Positions 1 to 8,382 of a DNA stretch of 64,000 nt are shown one piece after another. The translations under genes were made by a program, and so were the position numbers. The first letter of the stretch is position 1, and each line of letters begins with the position of its first letter. The stretch is from Vulgatibacter incomptus_A (GTDB lineage Bacteria; Myxococcota; Myxococcia; Myxococcales; Vulgatibacteraceae), in contig JBEBXK010000005.1 in assembly GCA_040391605.1 (NCBI GenBank), forward strand, positions 62,001 through 126,000. The letters are read 5' to 3'. The notes under the pieces were generated by a model that was not told the origin of the DNA, ran no database searches, and saw only the letters and a program-made list of their open reading frames with translations.

Positions 1-339
1 CATGGTCTTCTTCATGGCCGCCTGCACGTCGGGATCGTCGGCGAGGCCGCGCTTCTGCGCCTCCTGGGCCAGGAGCTCGAAGCGCACCAGGTTGTCCAGG
101 AACTCGCGCTTGCGCTCCGTCGTGTCGTAGCGGGCGCGGATGAACGGCGCCTGCTCCTCCATCTTGGCCTTGAGCTCATCCAGGGTGATCACGTCGTTGC
201 CGATGACGGCGACGACCTCCCCGGTCTTCTGGGCGGTCGCGCCCGACTCCTTCTTCTCCTGCGAGGCCTCGGGGCTGCAGGCGGCGAGGCTGGCTGCTGC
301 CAGCACCATGGCTGCGATTGTCAGAGCGTTCTTGATCAT
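1..339 (-). CDS. SurA-like peptidyl-prolyl isomerase lipoprotein, partial (N-terminus only)
   Basis: The first 113 codons of a gene that runs off the left edge. The start is a type II signal peptide (basic MIKN, hydrophobic core, lipobox LAAC with Cys21), so a lipoprotein. After a charged linker comes a helical segment beginning around 'VAVIGNDVITLDELK', then alternating helices with 'EFLDNLVRFELLAQEA'. This is the pattern of the SurA N-terminal chaperone domain found in parvulin-type isomerases, which help fold outer-membrane or secreted proteins. The catalytic parvulin domain would lie outside the window, so isomerase activity is inferred from the family. A GGAAGGAG tract sits upstream of the ATG but at long spacing. 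It is divergent from the M3 peptidase gene. Confidence 0.75.
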   Translation of the reverse strand, partial: MIKNALTIAAMVLAAASLAACSPEASQEKKESGATAQKTGEVVAVIGNDVITLDELKAKMEEQAPFIRARYDTTERKREFLDNLVRFELLAQEAQKRGLADDPDVQAAMKKTM

Positions 340-579
340 GGAATCTCGGGGCTCCTTCCTTGCGAAGCGGCTGTGCGGCAGATAGAGGCGAACGGCTGCG
401 GCGAGACCCGGCTCACGGGCGCTCATACCCCAAGTTCATCGGAGAAAATCGGTGGCCGCTGGGATGACCGATGACCATGAGGTAGTAGCGAGCTTTGCTA
501 TCACAACCCCTCGGATCCTTTCAATGCCGCATGGACTACGGGTGGTTGGAAACCCCACGTTTTGCTGATCGGAGAACAG

Positions 580-2646
580 ATGAGCGACCAGGCGCAGAAT
601 CCCTTGCTACGACTCTCCTACGACCTCCCCTTCGACGCGATCCGTCCCGAGCACATCGAGCCTGGGATCCGGGCGCTCCTGTCGAACGCGGAGGCGGCGA
701 TCGAGGCGGTGGCGGCTCCGACCGCCGGCGCGCGGACCTACGACGACACCCTCGAGGCGTTGGAGTCCGCCACCGAGCCGTTGGAGATCGCCATGACCGT
801 GGTGGGTCACCTGGAGTCGGTGGCGAGCACCCCCGCCCTCCGGGAGGCCTACAACGCGGTGCAGCCCGACGTCAGCGCGTTCTACGCCAGGCTGCCGCTG
901 AACGAGGGGCTATGGGCGGCGCTGAAGTCCTACGCCGAAACCGATGAGGCCAAGGGGCTCCAGGGGCCGCGGCGTCGCTTCCTCGACAAGACCATCGCCG
1001 ACTTCCGCCGCCACGGCGCCGACCTCGACGCCGCCGGCAAGGCCCGCCTCGAGGCGATCACCCGGGAGCTCGCCCAGGTCACCAGCCGCTTCTCCCAGAA
1101 CGTGGTCGACGCCACCAGCGCCTTCGAACTGCTGGTCGACGATCGCGCCAGACTCGCCGGCCTGCCGGAGTCCGCCATCGAGGCCGCCCGGGAGGACGCC
1201 CGCTCGAAGGGCAAGGAGGGCTATCGCTTCACCCTCCACGCGCCGAGCTACGTCCCCGCCATGACCTATCTGGACGACGCGGGCCTGCGCGAGACCATCT
1301 GGCGTGCCTATGACACCCGGGCCACCTCCGGGGATCGGGACAACCGGCAGCTCCTCGCGACGATCCTGGCCCTGCGCTCCGAGATGGCGAAGCTCCTCGG
1401 CTTCCAGGACTTCGCCGATCTGATCCTCGAGGATCGCATGGCAGGCAAAGGCGAGCGGGCGCAGGCCTTCGTCCGCGATCTCCGAGAGCGCACCGATCCC
1501 TTCTTCCAGGAGGAGAATCGACTGCTCCAGGCATTCCGCGCCTCCCTCGAGGGAGAGGCGGCAGCGGCGATCCAGCCCTGGGAATTGGCCTACTACGCTG
1601 AGAAACAGAGACGCGCACAGTATGACTTCGACGAGGAGGAGCTGCGCCCCTACTTCCCCCTCGATCGGGTGATCGACGGCCTCTTCGAGGTGGTGCATCG
1701 CCTCTACGGAATCCGGGTAAAGGAGCGCCCCGGCGTGCCGGTCTGGCATGAGGGCGTGCGCAGCTACTCGATCTTCGACGGCGACGGCACGCTCCTCTGC
1801 GGCTTCTACGCCGACCTCCACCCCCGCGACGAGAAGCGCGGGGGCGCCTGGATGAACGGGCTGATCACCGGCCTCCATCGCGCCGACACACAGACGCCGC
1901 ATCTGGGGCTGATCTGCGCCAACTTCACCACCCCCTCCGGCGGCAAGCCCGCGCTCCTCACCCACCGCGAGGTCGAGACCCTCTTCCACGAGTTCGGCCA
2001 TCTGCTGCACCACGCCCTCTCGCGGCCGACGATCCGCAGCCTCGGCGGCACCAACGTTGCCTGGGACTTCGTGGAGCTCCCCTCGCAGATCATGGAGAAT
2101 TGGTGCTGGGAGCGCGAGGCGCTGGACCTCTTCGCACGCCATTGGGAGACGGACGAGGCGATCCCCGAGGCGCTCTTCCAGAAGATGGTCCGGGCGCGGA
2201 CCTACCGCGCGGCCAACGCCATGATGCGACAGCTCGGCTTCGCAGAGGTCGACCTCGATCTCCATGTGGCCTACGATCCCTCGAAGGACGGCGACGTCCT
2301 CGCCTTCGCCCGAAAGATCCTCCAGCGCTTCACGCCGGCCCCCCTCCCGGAGACCAGCGCGATGATCGCGTCCTTCGGCCACCTCTTCGCCAGCGGCGTG
2401 GGCTACGCCGCGGGCTATTATTCCTACAAATGGGCCGAGGTCCTGGACGCCGACGCCTTCAGCCGCTTCCGCGAGGAGGGGCTCTTCGATCCCGACGTCG
2501 GCCGCGCCTTCCGCGAGGAGATCCTCGCCAAGGGCGACAGCGCCGAGCCGGCCTTGCTCTTCCGATCCTTCCGCGGCCGCGAGCCTTCGCTCGACGCGCT
2601 CCTGGCGCGCTCCGGCCTCCTGCCCTCGAGCGCAGCTTCGCCCTGA
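580..2646 (+). CDS. prlC: M3 family oligopeptidase (oligopeptidase A / Dcp type)
   Basis: A 688-residue zinc metallopeptidase of the thimet oligopeptidase family, which degrades short peptides, including cleaved signal peptides, in the cytoplasm. The HExxH zinc site is HEFGH at residues 470-474, followed by the expected downstream Glu in 'SQIMENWCWE' near residue 506. Length and the N-terminal helical half fit the M3A family (about 680 residues). I chose the ATG at 580, where a GGAGA tract lies 5 bases upstream, over an in-frame TTG at 562. No signal peptide is present. The stop codon overlaps a perfect palindrome. It appears monocistronic, with a 316-base gap before the next gene. PrlC and Dcp cannot be told apart with confidence by eye. 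Confidence 0.93.
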   Translation: MSDQAQNPLLRLSYDLPFDAIRPEHIEPGIRALLSNAEAAIEAVAAPTAGARTYDDTLEALESATEPLEIAMTVVGHLESVASTPALREAYNAVQPDVSAFYARLPLNEGLWAALKSYAETDEAKGLQGPRRRFLDKTIADFRRHGADLDAAGKARLEAITRELAQVTSRFSQNVVDATSAFELLVDDRARLAGLPESAIEAAREDARSKGKEGYRFTLHAPSYVPAMTYLDDAGLRETIWRAYDTRATSGDRDNRQLLATILALRSEMAKLLGFQDFADLILEDRMAGKGERAQAFVRDLRERTDPFFQEENRLLQAFRASLEGEAAAAIQPWELAYYAEKQRRAQYDFDEEELRPYFPLDRVIDGLFEVVHRLYGIRVKERPGVPVWHEGVRSYSIFDGDGTLLCGFYADLHPRDEKRGGAWMNGLITGLHRADTQTPHLGLICANFTTPSGGKPALLTHREVETLFHEFGHLLHHALSRPTIRSLGGTNVAWDFVELPSQIMENWCWEREALDLFARHWETDEAIPEALFQKMVRARTYRAANAMMRQLGFAEVDLDLHVAYDPSKDGDVLAFARKILQRFTPAPLPETSAMIASFGHLFASGVGYAAGYYSYKWAEVLDADAFSRFREEGLFDPDVGRAFREEILAKGDSAEPALLFRSFRGREPSLDALLARSGLLPSSAASP

Positions 2647-2666
2647 TCGATCGGGCCCGATCGATC
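2645..2666. repeat. 22-bp perfect palindrome overlapping the peptidase stop codon
   Basis: Half-site GATCGATCGGG followed directly by its reverse complement, without a loop. It starts at the second base of the TGA stop of the M3 peptidase gene. It could act as a cruciform or transcript-end stem, or as a protein-binding site. No T-tract follows, so it is not a canonical intrinsic terminator. Confidence 0.7.
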
Positions 2667-2962
2667 GCCGAACTCCAGGCCCGGGTCGCTCACACGAGGC
2701 GGTCCCTGGCGCCTGGCTCCTCTGGCCTTCGGGCATGCGCCGCTCTCACGAGGCGTCCGCCCGCCCTCGCGACGCCAGCGGAGGCGAGCGGCAGGAGATC
2801 CCGCGAGCTCGGTGGCCCAGGGGCGGCGGGAGCGATCGTTTTCCTCTCCGAGCGATCTGCGGTACAAGCCGGGCCCATCGCGCTCCGACGCATCGGGGCC
2901 GCGGACACGAATGATCAGGCCGCGGCAGCTTCCGCCGCCCCGACCGACCCCATGAGCTCCTC
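2647..2962. other. 316-bp intergenic region
   Basis: No convincing gene on either strand. It holds the right part of the palindrome at its left end and, near 2838 and 2860, two direct copies of GAGCGATC about 20 bases apart. The same core occurs in the hairpins after the deformylase and second lipoprotein genes. A promoter for the downstream sulfatase-fold gene is expected here, but I could not identify convincing -35/-10 boxes. Confidence 0.5.
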
Positions 2963-4861
2963 TTGAACGTCGATCGATCCACCGTGCGCTCCGGCCTGCC
3001 GCTCCTGCGGCCCGCGCTCTTCTGGGCGCTCCTCCACGCTGGCCTGATCCTCCTCTTCTTCCAGGGCGGCCTGCTGCGCTCGCTCGCCAACGTCCCGTCG
3101 GCCATGCACCCGGCGCTGTGGGCGGGCTTCGCCGTCCAATCCCTCACCCTCGCGCTGGCGATCTGGCTGCTGACGATCCCGCTCCTCCTCAGCAAGAGCT
3201 GGTACGCGTGGCTCGCACCCCTGGTCGTAAGCCTCGGCTTCGTCCTCCTCTACCTGGACAGCCTGCTCTACGACTCCCTCGGCTTCCACTTCAACGGGCT
3301 CATCCTCCAGGTCGCCTTCCAGGGCGACGCCCTCGAGCAGACCGGCCTCTCCCATTGGGAGGTCGCCACCTACCTCGGCGGCGCCGCCGCGCTCCTCGCC
3401 CTCGACGTCTTCCTGGGCAAGCGCTTCATCCTCCGCTTTGCCGCCCCTCGCTCCCGCGGGCTAAGGAGCTGGCCGTGGGCCACGGCGATCCTCCTCCTCT
3501 GGGGCATGGAGCGCCTCTCCATCGGCGCGATGACCTTCTACGGCGGTCACGCCGTGCTGGCCGCGGGGACCACCTTGCCGCTGCAGCCTCCGATCCGGAT
3601 GAGCAACTTCATGGAGAAGCTCACCGGCGAGAAGCCGATGTTCGGCGAGATCCTGATCCGCGATCTCCCCCGGGCCGGCGAGGCGATGGGCGCCCTGGAT
3701 CCCGCCGACGTCCACTTCCAACGAAAGCCCGACGTCCTCTTCCTCCTGGTGGAGAGCACCCGCTCCGACTTCTTCCAGCCCGAGGTGATGCCCCGGCTCA
3801 GCCGCCGCGCGAAGGAGGAGGGGCGGATCTTCCGGCACCACTACACCGGCGCCCCCTCCACCCACTTCGCCCTCTTCAACATCTTCTTCGGCCTGGACGC
3901 TCACCGCAGCGACGCCACCATCGGCGCGGGCAGGGCCCCGCTGCTCTTCCCCGCCCTGAAGAAGAACGGCTACGCCACCTCGCTCATCGCCTCATCGTCG
4001 GTGGATTGGATGGATCTCACCGACACCGTCTTCCGAGACGTGAAGGACGATCTGATCACGGGGCTGCGTGGCCCCAGCCACGTCCGCGACGGGGACATGG
4101 TCGACAGAGCCAAGGAGGTCATCGCCGCCACGCCGGCGGATCAGCCCCTCTTCCTCTTCCTCTTCTTCAACGGCACCCACTTCAACTACAGCTACCCCGA
4201 GCGCTCCGCCGTCTTCGAGCCGGCGTGGGATGGGGCGGGCAGCCTCAAGGCCACCTCCGTCGACGCCGAGCTCCTCAAGAACCGCTTCCGCAACTCGCTG
4301 CGGGAGGTCGACACCAAGATCGAGGACTTCCTCGAGTTCTACGAAGAGGTCCGCGGGGCCAAGCCCCTGCTGATCTTCACCTCCGATCACGGCGAGGAGT
4401 TCCGGGAGCACGGCAGGGTCGGCCACGGCTCCGACGTCACCCGCGAGCAGATCCAGGTGCCGCTGGTGATCATCGACGAGGAGATGCCCAAGGGCGTCCA
4501 CGAGGGCGTGAGCGGTCACGCCGATCTCGTCCCCACCATCCTCTCCCTGCTCGGCGACGACCACGATCCCTCGCTCTACAGCGACGGCCTCCCCATCCAC
4601 CTGGCCCCTGCCGGCCGCTTCGTCCTCGCCACCATCGGCTGGGAGCCGCGCTTCGCCGTGATCGGCGACGACCTCAAGGTGCGCTTCTACTCCCTCGACG
4701 CTGGGTTGGGCTCGGTGCAGGTCACCGATCACGAAGATCGCCTGCTCCCCGACGCCAGGGCCCGCTTCGCCGCCGAGTCGGTCAAGATCCTCCGGCGGCT
4801 CCGGGGCGGGATGGGTGAGCGGCGAGCGCCGCCCCAGGCAGCCAACGCCGGCCTCGAGTGA
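2963..4861 (+). CDS. Membrane-anchored sulfatase / alkaline-phosphatase superfamily protein
   Basis: 632 residues. About five hydrophobic segments occupy residues 1-200, followed by a periplasmic sulfatase-fold domain. Visible motifs are 'DVLFLLVESTRSDFF' (first metal-binding strand), a candidate nucleophile at Ser299/Thr300 in 'GAPSTHFALFN', and 'TSDHGEEFREHG' (Asp475-His476) for the second metal site. The five-helix-plus-sulfatase layout is that of lipoteichoic acid synthase-like and YejM/PbgA-like proteins, which transfer or sense phospholipid head groups in Gram-negatives. Which activity it has cannot be read from the sequence. The start is a TTG; no ATG gives a plausible alternative (one at 2952 stops after four codons), while a GTG at 2984 is possible. 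Confidence 0.82.
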   Translation: MNVDRSTVRSGLPLLRPALFWALLHAGLILLFFQGGLLRSLANVPSAMHPALWAGFAVQSLTLALAIWLLTIPLLLSKSWYAWLAPLVVSLGFVLLYLDSLLYDSLGFHFNGLILQVAFQGDALEQTGLSHWEVATYLGGAAALLALDVFLGKRFILRFAAPRSRGLRSWPWATAILLLWGMERLSIGAMTFYGGHAVLAAGTTLPLQPPIRMSNFMEKLTGEKPMFGEILIRDLPRAGEAMGALDPADVHFQRKPDVLFLLVESTRSDFFQPEVMPRLSRRAKEEGRIFRHHYTGAPSTHFALFNIFFGLDAHRSDATIGAGRAPLLFPALKKNGYATSLIASSSVDWMDLTDTVFRDVKDDLITGLRGPSHVRDGDMVDRAKEVIAATPADQPLFLFLFFNGTHFNYSYPERSAVFEPAWDGAGSLKATSVDAELLKNRFRNSLREVDTKIEDFLEFYEEVRGAKPLLIFTSDHGEEFREHGRVGHGSDVTREQIQVPLVIIDEEMPKGVHEGVSGHADLVPTILSLLGDDHDPSLYSDGLPIHLAPAGRFVLATIGWEPRFAVIGDDLKVRFYSLDAGLGSVQVTDHEDRLLPDARARFAAESVKILRRLRGGMGERRAPPQAANAGLE

Positions 4862-4982
4862 ATAGCTGGCGGGCGCTCTCGTCCAGGGGCGAGCGGCAGG
4901 AAATCGAGTGATTCCACGCCGCTCTGATAGGCTGACGCCTTTCCACCATCGAGCCCCGTCGAAGCGGGGCAGGAGCATCGGG

Positions 4983-5456
4983 ATGATTCGTAGCAACATG
5001 AAGTGGATGACCCTGGCAGTTCTCGTAGCCGCTCTCGGGGCTTGGTCCTGCGGCGACTCCGGAGGGGGCGGCGAAGCGGGCGGGATCTGCGACGAGGAAT
5101 CGGGGAGCTACGATGCGCTGGGTTGTCTTACTTGCTTCGCGGAGGCCATGGAGTGCCTTGGCAACGACGTCTGCGAAGTCGAGTCCAAGGCAGTCAACGC
5201 TTGCTCAGAAGAGAGCTGTACCGAGCAGGCGCTCGCATACGGCGAGTGCACGATGGCGGCGTACGGGGACTGTGTCGCGGCGCATCCGGGTGACGAGGAT
5301 GCCTTCGACGATTGCATGGATTCGGCCTGCAGCGCAGAGGAGTCGGCCAAGGACGCCTGCGTAGCCGCAAACTGCCATTCTTCGGCAACGAAGTACGTCG
5401 ATTGTTTCAAGAGGGACTGCCCCGAAGCCGCAGCCTGTATCGAAATCCTCGAATGA
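4983..5456 (+). CDS. Cys-rich lipoprotein, member 1 of local family
   Basis: A 157-residue predicted lipoprotein: signal peptide, lipobox AWSC (Cys23), then a short Gly/Ser linker and a domain with about 19 further cysteines in CxxxxC and CxxC spacings ('CLTCFAEAMEC', 'DCFKRDCPEAAAC'). The ATG at 4983 is preceded by AGGAG and starts directly at the signal peptide, so the upstream in-frame ATG at 4908 is not used. Its stop overlaps the deformylase start (ATGA), so the two are probably translationally coupled. It resembles the genes at 6241, 6855, 8053 and 10642. Function is unknown. The cysteines could form disulfides outside the cytoplasm or bind metal. Confidence 0.85.
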   Translation: MIRSNMKWMTLAVLVAALGAWSCGDSGGGGEAGGICDEESGSYDALGCLTCFAEAMECLGNDVCEVESKAVNACSEESCTEQALAYGECTMAAYGDCVAAHPGDEDAFDDCMDSACSAEESAKDACVAANCHSSATKYVDCFKRDCPEAAACIEILE

Positions 5457-6025
5457 TCCGCAAGATCGCCACGGTCGGGCATCCCGTCTTGCGGCAGATC
5501 GCGCGCCAGGTGTCGCGGGAGGAGCTGGCCTCCCCCGCGACCCAGGCCTTCATCGACGATCTGATCGAGACGATGCGCGACGCCAACGGCGCCGGCCTCG
5601 CCGCCACCCAGGTCTACGAGCCTCTGCAGATCTGCGCCATCGAGGTCGGCGACAACCCGCGCTATCCCTACAAGCCCAAGATCCCGCTGACCGTCCTGGT
5701 CAACCCGGTGATCGAGCCCCTGGACGAAGAGACCTTCGACAACTTCGAAGGCTGCCTCTCCGTGCCAGATCTCCGAGGCGTCGTCCCCCGCTGGGTGAAG
5801 ATCCGCGTCCGCGCCTGGGATCGCCACGGGAACGACATCGACCAGGTGGTCCAGGGCCTCAGCGCCGGCACCTACCAGCACGAGACCGACCACCTCTTCG
5901 GCAAGCTCTTCCTCGATCGGGTCGAGGACACCACCACCCTCTGTACCTGGACCCAATTCGAGCGCTACTTCAAGGCCGACTTCGTCGCCAGGGTCGAGGC
6001 CCTCGTCGCCCGCTTCGGGAGCTGA
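5453..6025 (+). CDS. def: Peptide deformylase
   Basis: 190 residues. It removes the N-formyl group from the initiator methionine of new proteins in the cytoplasm. All three family motifs are present: GAGLAATQ (46-53), EGCLS (99-103, metal ligand Cys101) and QHETDH (142-147, ligands His143 and His147, catalytic Glu144). The length suits type 1 bacterial deformylases, with a C-terminal extension. The ATG lies within the stop of the preceding Cys-rich lipoprotein gene (4-base overlap), so reinitiation is likely. Usually def neighbours fmt, which is not seen here. Confidence 0.97.
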   Translation: MIRKIATVGHPVLRQIARQVSREELASPATQAFIDDLIETMRDANGAGLAATQVYEPLQICAIEVGDNPRYPYKPKIPLTVLVNPVIEPLDEETFDNFEGCLSVPDLRGVVPRWVKIRVRAWDRHGNDIDQVVQGLSAGTYQHETDHLFGKLFLDRVEDTTTLCTWTQFERYFKADFVARVEALVARFGS

Positions 6026-6045
6026 TCCCCCGAAGAATCACCGCA

Positions 6046-6077
6046 GCGATCGCTCCTCTCCCAAGGGGAGCGATCGT
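6046..6077 (+). terminator. Hairpin after def (GATCGCTCC / GGAGCGATC)
   Basis: An inverted repeat with arms at 6046-6058 and 6065-6077 (two G-T pairs) and a 6-base loop. It lies 20 bases past the def stop. There is no T-run after it, so it may need Rho or act as an mRNA 3' stabiliser. The 9-base core recurs in the hairpin at 6684. Confidence 0.6.
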
Positions 6078-6240
6078 CTCAGGGCCCCCCCCGCAGCGCT
6101 CCCGCCCACCGTCGATCGCTCACGCCCGCGTGAGGTGAAGGTGTTGCCCACAGGCACCGAATTTGGTCTTTCAGTCGACTTCAGGATATGAACCTGACTT
6201 CACCCAATTTGGACCCTGAAAAGGGGAAGGAAGATCAAAG

Positions 6241-6618
6241 ATGGCTCGAAACAGCATGAAGTGGATGATCCTGGCCTTGTCGATCGCAGCCCTCGGCGCG
6301 TTCGGCTGCGGAGACTCCAAGGATGACAACCCGGGCGGCACCGGCGGCACGGGCGGCACCGAGGAGATCACCGGCGGCACCGGCGGAAACGAGGAGCCGG
6401 GTAAGGAGTGTACGGCCGACGAGATGCAGGCGGCCTCCACGTGCCTCGCGATGGAGTGCGGCACGGCGGCCCTGGGCTACAGCACCTGCGTGAGCGACAA
6501 TTGCGCTGGCTCGACCGACCCCAGCTGCGCCTCGGATAATTGCAGCGCCGAGCTTGACGAGGTGATGAGCTGCGTCACCGACAGCTGTGCCGAGCACGCT
6601 GGCTGCCTCCCCTTCTGA
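6241..6618 (+). CDS. Cys-rich lipoprotein, member 2 of local family
   Basis: 125 residues. The signal peptide has lipobox AFGC (Cys23) and closely resembles member 1 (both carry 'MKWM' followed by an 'AALGA' core). A low-complexity linker of GGT repeats (residues about 32-52) tethers a Cys-rich domain with spacing such as 'CLAMEC', 'CVTDSC' and a final 'CAEHAGC'. The start is preceded by GGGGAAGGAAG. A terminator-like hairpin with a T-tract follows the gene, so it is probably a single-gene unit. Function is unknown. Confidence 0.85.
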   Translation: MARNSMKWMILALSIAALGAFGCGDSKDDNPGGTGGTGGTEEITGGTGGNEEPGKECTADEMQAASTCLAMECGTAALGYSTCVSDNCAGSTDPSCASDNCSAELDEVMSCVTDSCAEHAGCLPF

Positions 6619-6683
6619 TCTCCGCGACAGCGGCATGCTGCCGCCTCCAACGGATCACCCTCGCGCATCGCGCGAGCTGAAGA

Positions 6684-6718
6684 GATCGCTCCCCCTACTG
6701 GCGGGAGCGATCCCTTTT
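6684..6718 (+). terminator. Intrinsic terminator after lipoprotein 2
   Basis: Perfect 10-bp stem (6684-6693 with 6703-6712, arms GATCGCTCCC/GGGAGCGATC), a 9-base loop, then CCTTTT. This is a canonical rho-independent layout for the gene ending at 6618. Confidence 0.8.
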
Positions 6719-6854
6719 AATGGATGAGGATCCCAGGAGGGAAGGTCCCCCCGAGCGCTGTACCACGGCACGCTCGACGGATGGCCTGCGAACCAATTGT
6801 GTAATGCGAGCGCCGCCTCAAACACAGGTTGTGCGAAGGAGCTAGGGGTCGACC

Positions 6855-7217
6855 ATGGTGCCGTTCAGGTGGGTGGCGTTGGCGGTGGCGATGACTGCGG
6901 CAGGAGGATGGGCCTGTGGCGGCAGCTCCGGTGACGGCAGCATGGAGGGAGACGTCTGCGACCCAAGTAGCGTAGCCTTCGACGACAAGCGCTGCGTTAC
7001 TTGCCTCGACGAGCTCTACGCCTGCTTCGATACTGGAATCTGCGATGGGGAACAGTACGATGTGTCTTGGTGCTGGTCAAAAAAGACGACCAAATGTCAG
7101 AGGGCAAGCGACCCTGAGAATTGCTTGAGCCGGCTCTGTGCCAGCGATGAAAACACCTACCATGGCTGCATGAAGGAACGCTGCCCTGGAGCCTCCGAGT
7201 GTCCCTCGGGATATTAG
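6855..7217 (+). CDS. Cys-rich lipoprotein, member 3 of local family
   Basis: 120 residues; lipobox GWAC (Cys21), short Gly/Ser linker, then a Cys-rich domain. Its 'CVTCLDELYACFDTGIC' matches member 1 ('CLTCFAEAMECLGNDVC') and member 5 in order and spacing, and it ends in 'CPGASEC'. AAGGAG precedes the ATG. Codon use is visibly AT-richer than in neighbouring housekeeping genes, including an AAAAAG run. Function is unknown. Confidence 0.83.
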   Translation: MVPFRWVALAVAMTAAGGWACGGSSGDGSMEGDVCDPSSVAFDDKRCVTCLDELYACFDTGICDGEQYDVSWCWSKKTTKCQRASDPENCLSRLCASDENTYHGCMKERCPGASECPSGY

Positions 7218-7331
7218 GCGGGAGACTCTGCAGTCAGGCAGGATCCCACGAGGGCAAACGCAGGCTGGACACGACGTCACCTCCTGCGCGACCATGGAGC
7301 CTCAATCGTGGTGAGAGATTGGGAGTGAGCG

Positions 7332-7973
7332 ATGGGCCGGAAGATCCTGATAGGGGTGGTCGTGCTCGTGGGTGCGTTCGTGGCGGTGGTTGCGTCGCGA
7401 CCTGCCGAGTTTCGGATCGAGCGATCGACCCTGATCGCGGCGGAGCCTGGGCTGATCTTCGAGCACCTCGAGGACTTCCACTCCTTCGAGCAGTGGTCGC
7501 CTTGGGACAAGTTGGATCCGGACATGAGCCGGAGCTTCGAGGGCGCCGAGTCGGGGGTGGGCGCGATCTATAGCTGGAAGGGCAACGACAAGGTGGGCGA
7601 GGGACGGATGACGATCCTCGAGACCCGCCCCGCCGAGCTCGTCCGCGTGCGCCTCGAGTTCTTCAAGCCCTGGGAGGCGATCAACACCACCTCCTACATC
7701 CTCGAGCCTGCCGACGGGCGAACCAGGGTGAGCTGGCGCATGGAGGGGGAGAACGACTTCATGGGCAAGGCGATCACGATGTTCATGGACATGGACTCCA
7801 TGATCGGAGCCGACTTCGAGAACGGCCTCTCGGATCTCAAGCGCTTCATCGAGGCCGTGGCGAAGCAGCGCGCCGAGGAAGAAGCCGCCGCAGTGGAGGC
7901 GGCTCGAGCCGCAGCCGAGGCGGCGCAGCTCGCGGCGAGCGACGAGGAACGGGCTGCCGACGCCACCGAATAA
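7332..7973 (+). CDS. Membrane-anchored SRPBCC (START/polyketide-cyclase-like) protein
   Basis: 213 residues. One N-terminal hydrophobic segment (about 4-22) anchors the protein. Residues about 27-180 have the features of the SRPBCC lipid-binding fold: 'IERSTLIAAEPGLIFEHLED' at the start, the central 'WSPWDKLDPDM', and a C-terminal long helix ending 'LSDLKRFIEA'. The last 35 residues form an Ala/Glu-rich charged helix. SRPBCC proteins carry hydrophobic ligands in a deep pocket; the ligand cannot be predicted here. A purine-rich tract precedes the ATG. Confidence 0.83.
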   Translation: MGRKILIGVVVLVGAFVAVVASRPAEFRIERSTLIAAEPGLIFEHLEDFHSFEQWSPWDKLDPDMSRSFEGAESGVGAIYSWKGNDKVGEGRMTILETRPAELVRVRLEFFKPWEAINTTSYILEPADGRTRVSWRMEGENDFMGKAITMFMDMDSMIGADFENGLSDLKRFIEAVAKQRAEEEAAAVEAARAAAEAAQLAASDEERAADATE

Positions 7974-8052
7974 ACCCTCCATCGCGGCGAGCGTGGAAGT
8001 TCGCAGCATGGAAACCAGGCGCCCCTCACATGGGGGATCCGAGGGAGATCGA

Positions 8053-8382
8053 ATGAACCGCCGAATGACCAATTGGATGATGCCGGCTCTTCTGATCGCT
8101 GCGTTCGCGGTGTGGGCGTGCGGGGGGTCGGGAGGGTCGGGCACGAACCCCTGTGCGGACGAAGATCCATGGAACCCAAGCGAAGCGTGCTGGGAATACT
8201 GGGATCTCCGGGATGACAGATTTCCTTGCGAGGCACAGATCAACACAGCGAATGCGTGCCTCGACGCTCACTGCCCTGATCAGGCCGATGCTTGTATACT
8301 TCAGCATTGTTTTGAAGAGTTCATGGCGTACAGGATCTGTGGTGATCGGTATTACTATGACGACGATGTGTACGATTCCTGA
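8053..8382 (+). CDS. Cys-rich lipoprotein, member 4 of local family (divergent)
   Basis: 109 residues; lipobox VWAC (Cys23), GGSGGSG linker, then a short domain with paired cysteines ('ANACLDAHC', 'ACILQHC') and an acidic Tyr/Asp tail. The signal peptide ('MTNWMMPALLIAA') resembles members 1 and 2. I start at 8053, where GGGAG precedes the ATG, rather than at an earlier in-frame ATG at 7993. AT-richer than its neighbours. Its stop codon directly abuts that of cysE on the other strand. Function unknown. Confidence 0.8.
   Translation: MNRRMTNWMMPALLIAAFAVWACGGSGGSGTNPCADEDPWNPSEACWEYWDLRDDRFPCEAQINTANACLDAHCPDQADACILQHCFEEFMAYRICGDRYYYDDDVYDS

Noticed and set aside
910..2736. 608-codon open frame on the minus strand across the M3 peptidase
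   Set aside because: It mirrors the GC3 pattern of the real gene, has no ribosome site or known domains, and the plus-strand protein has complete metallopeptidase motifs.
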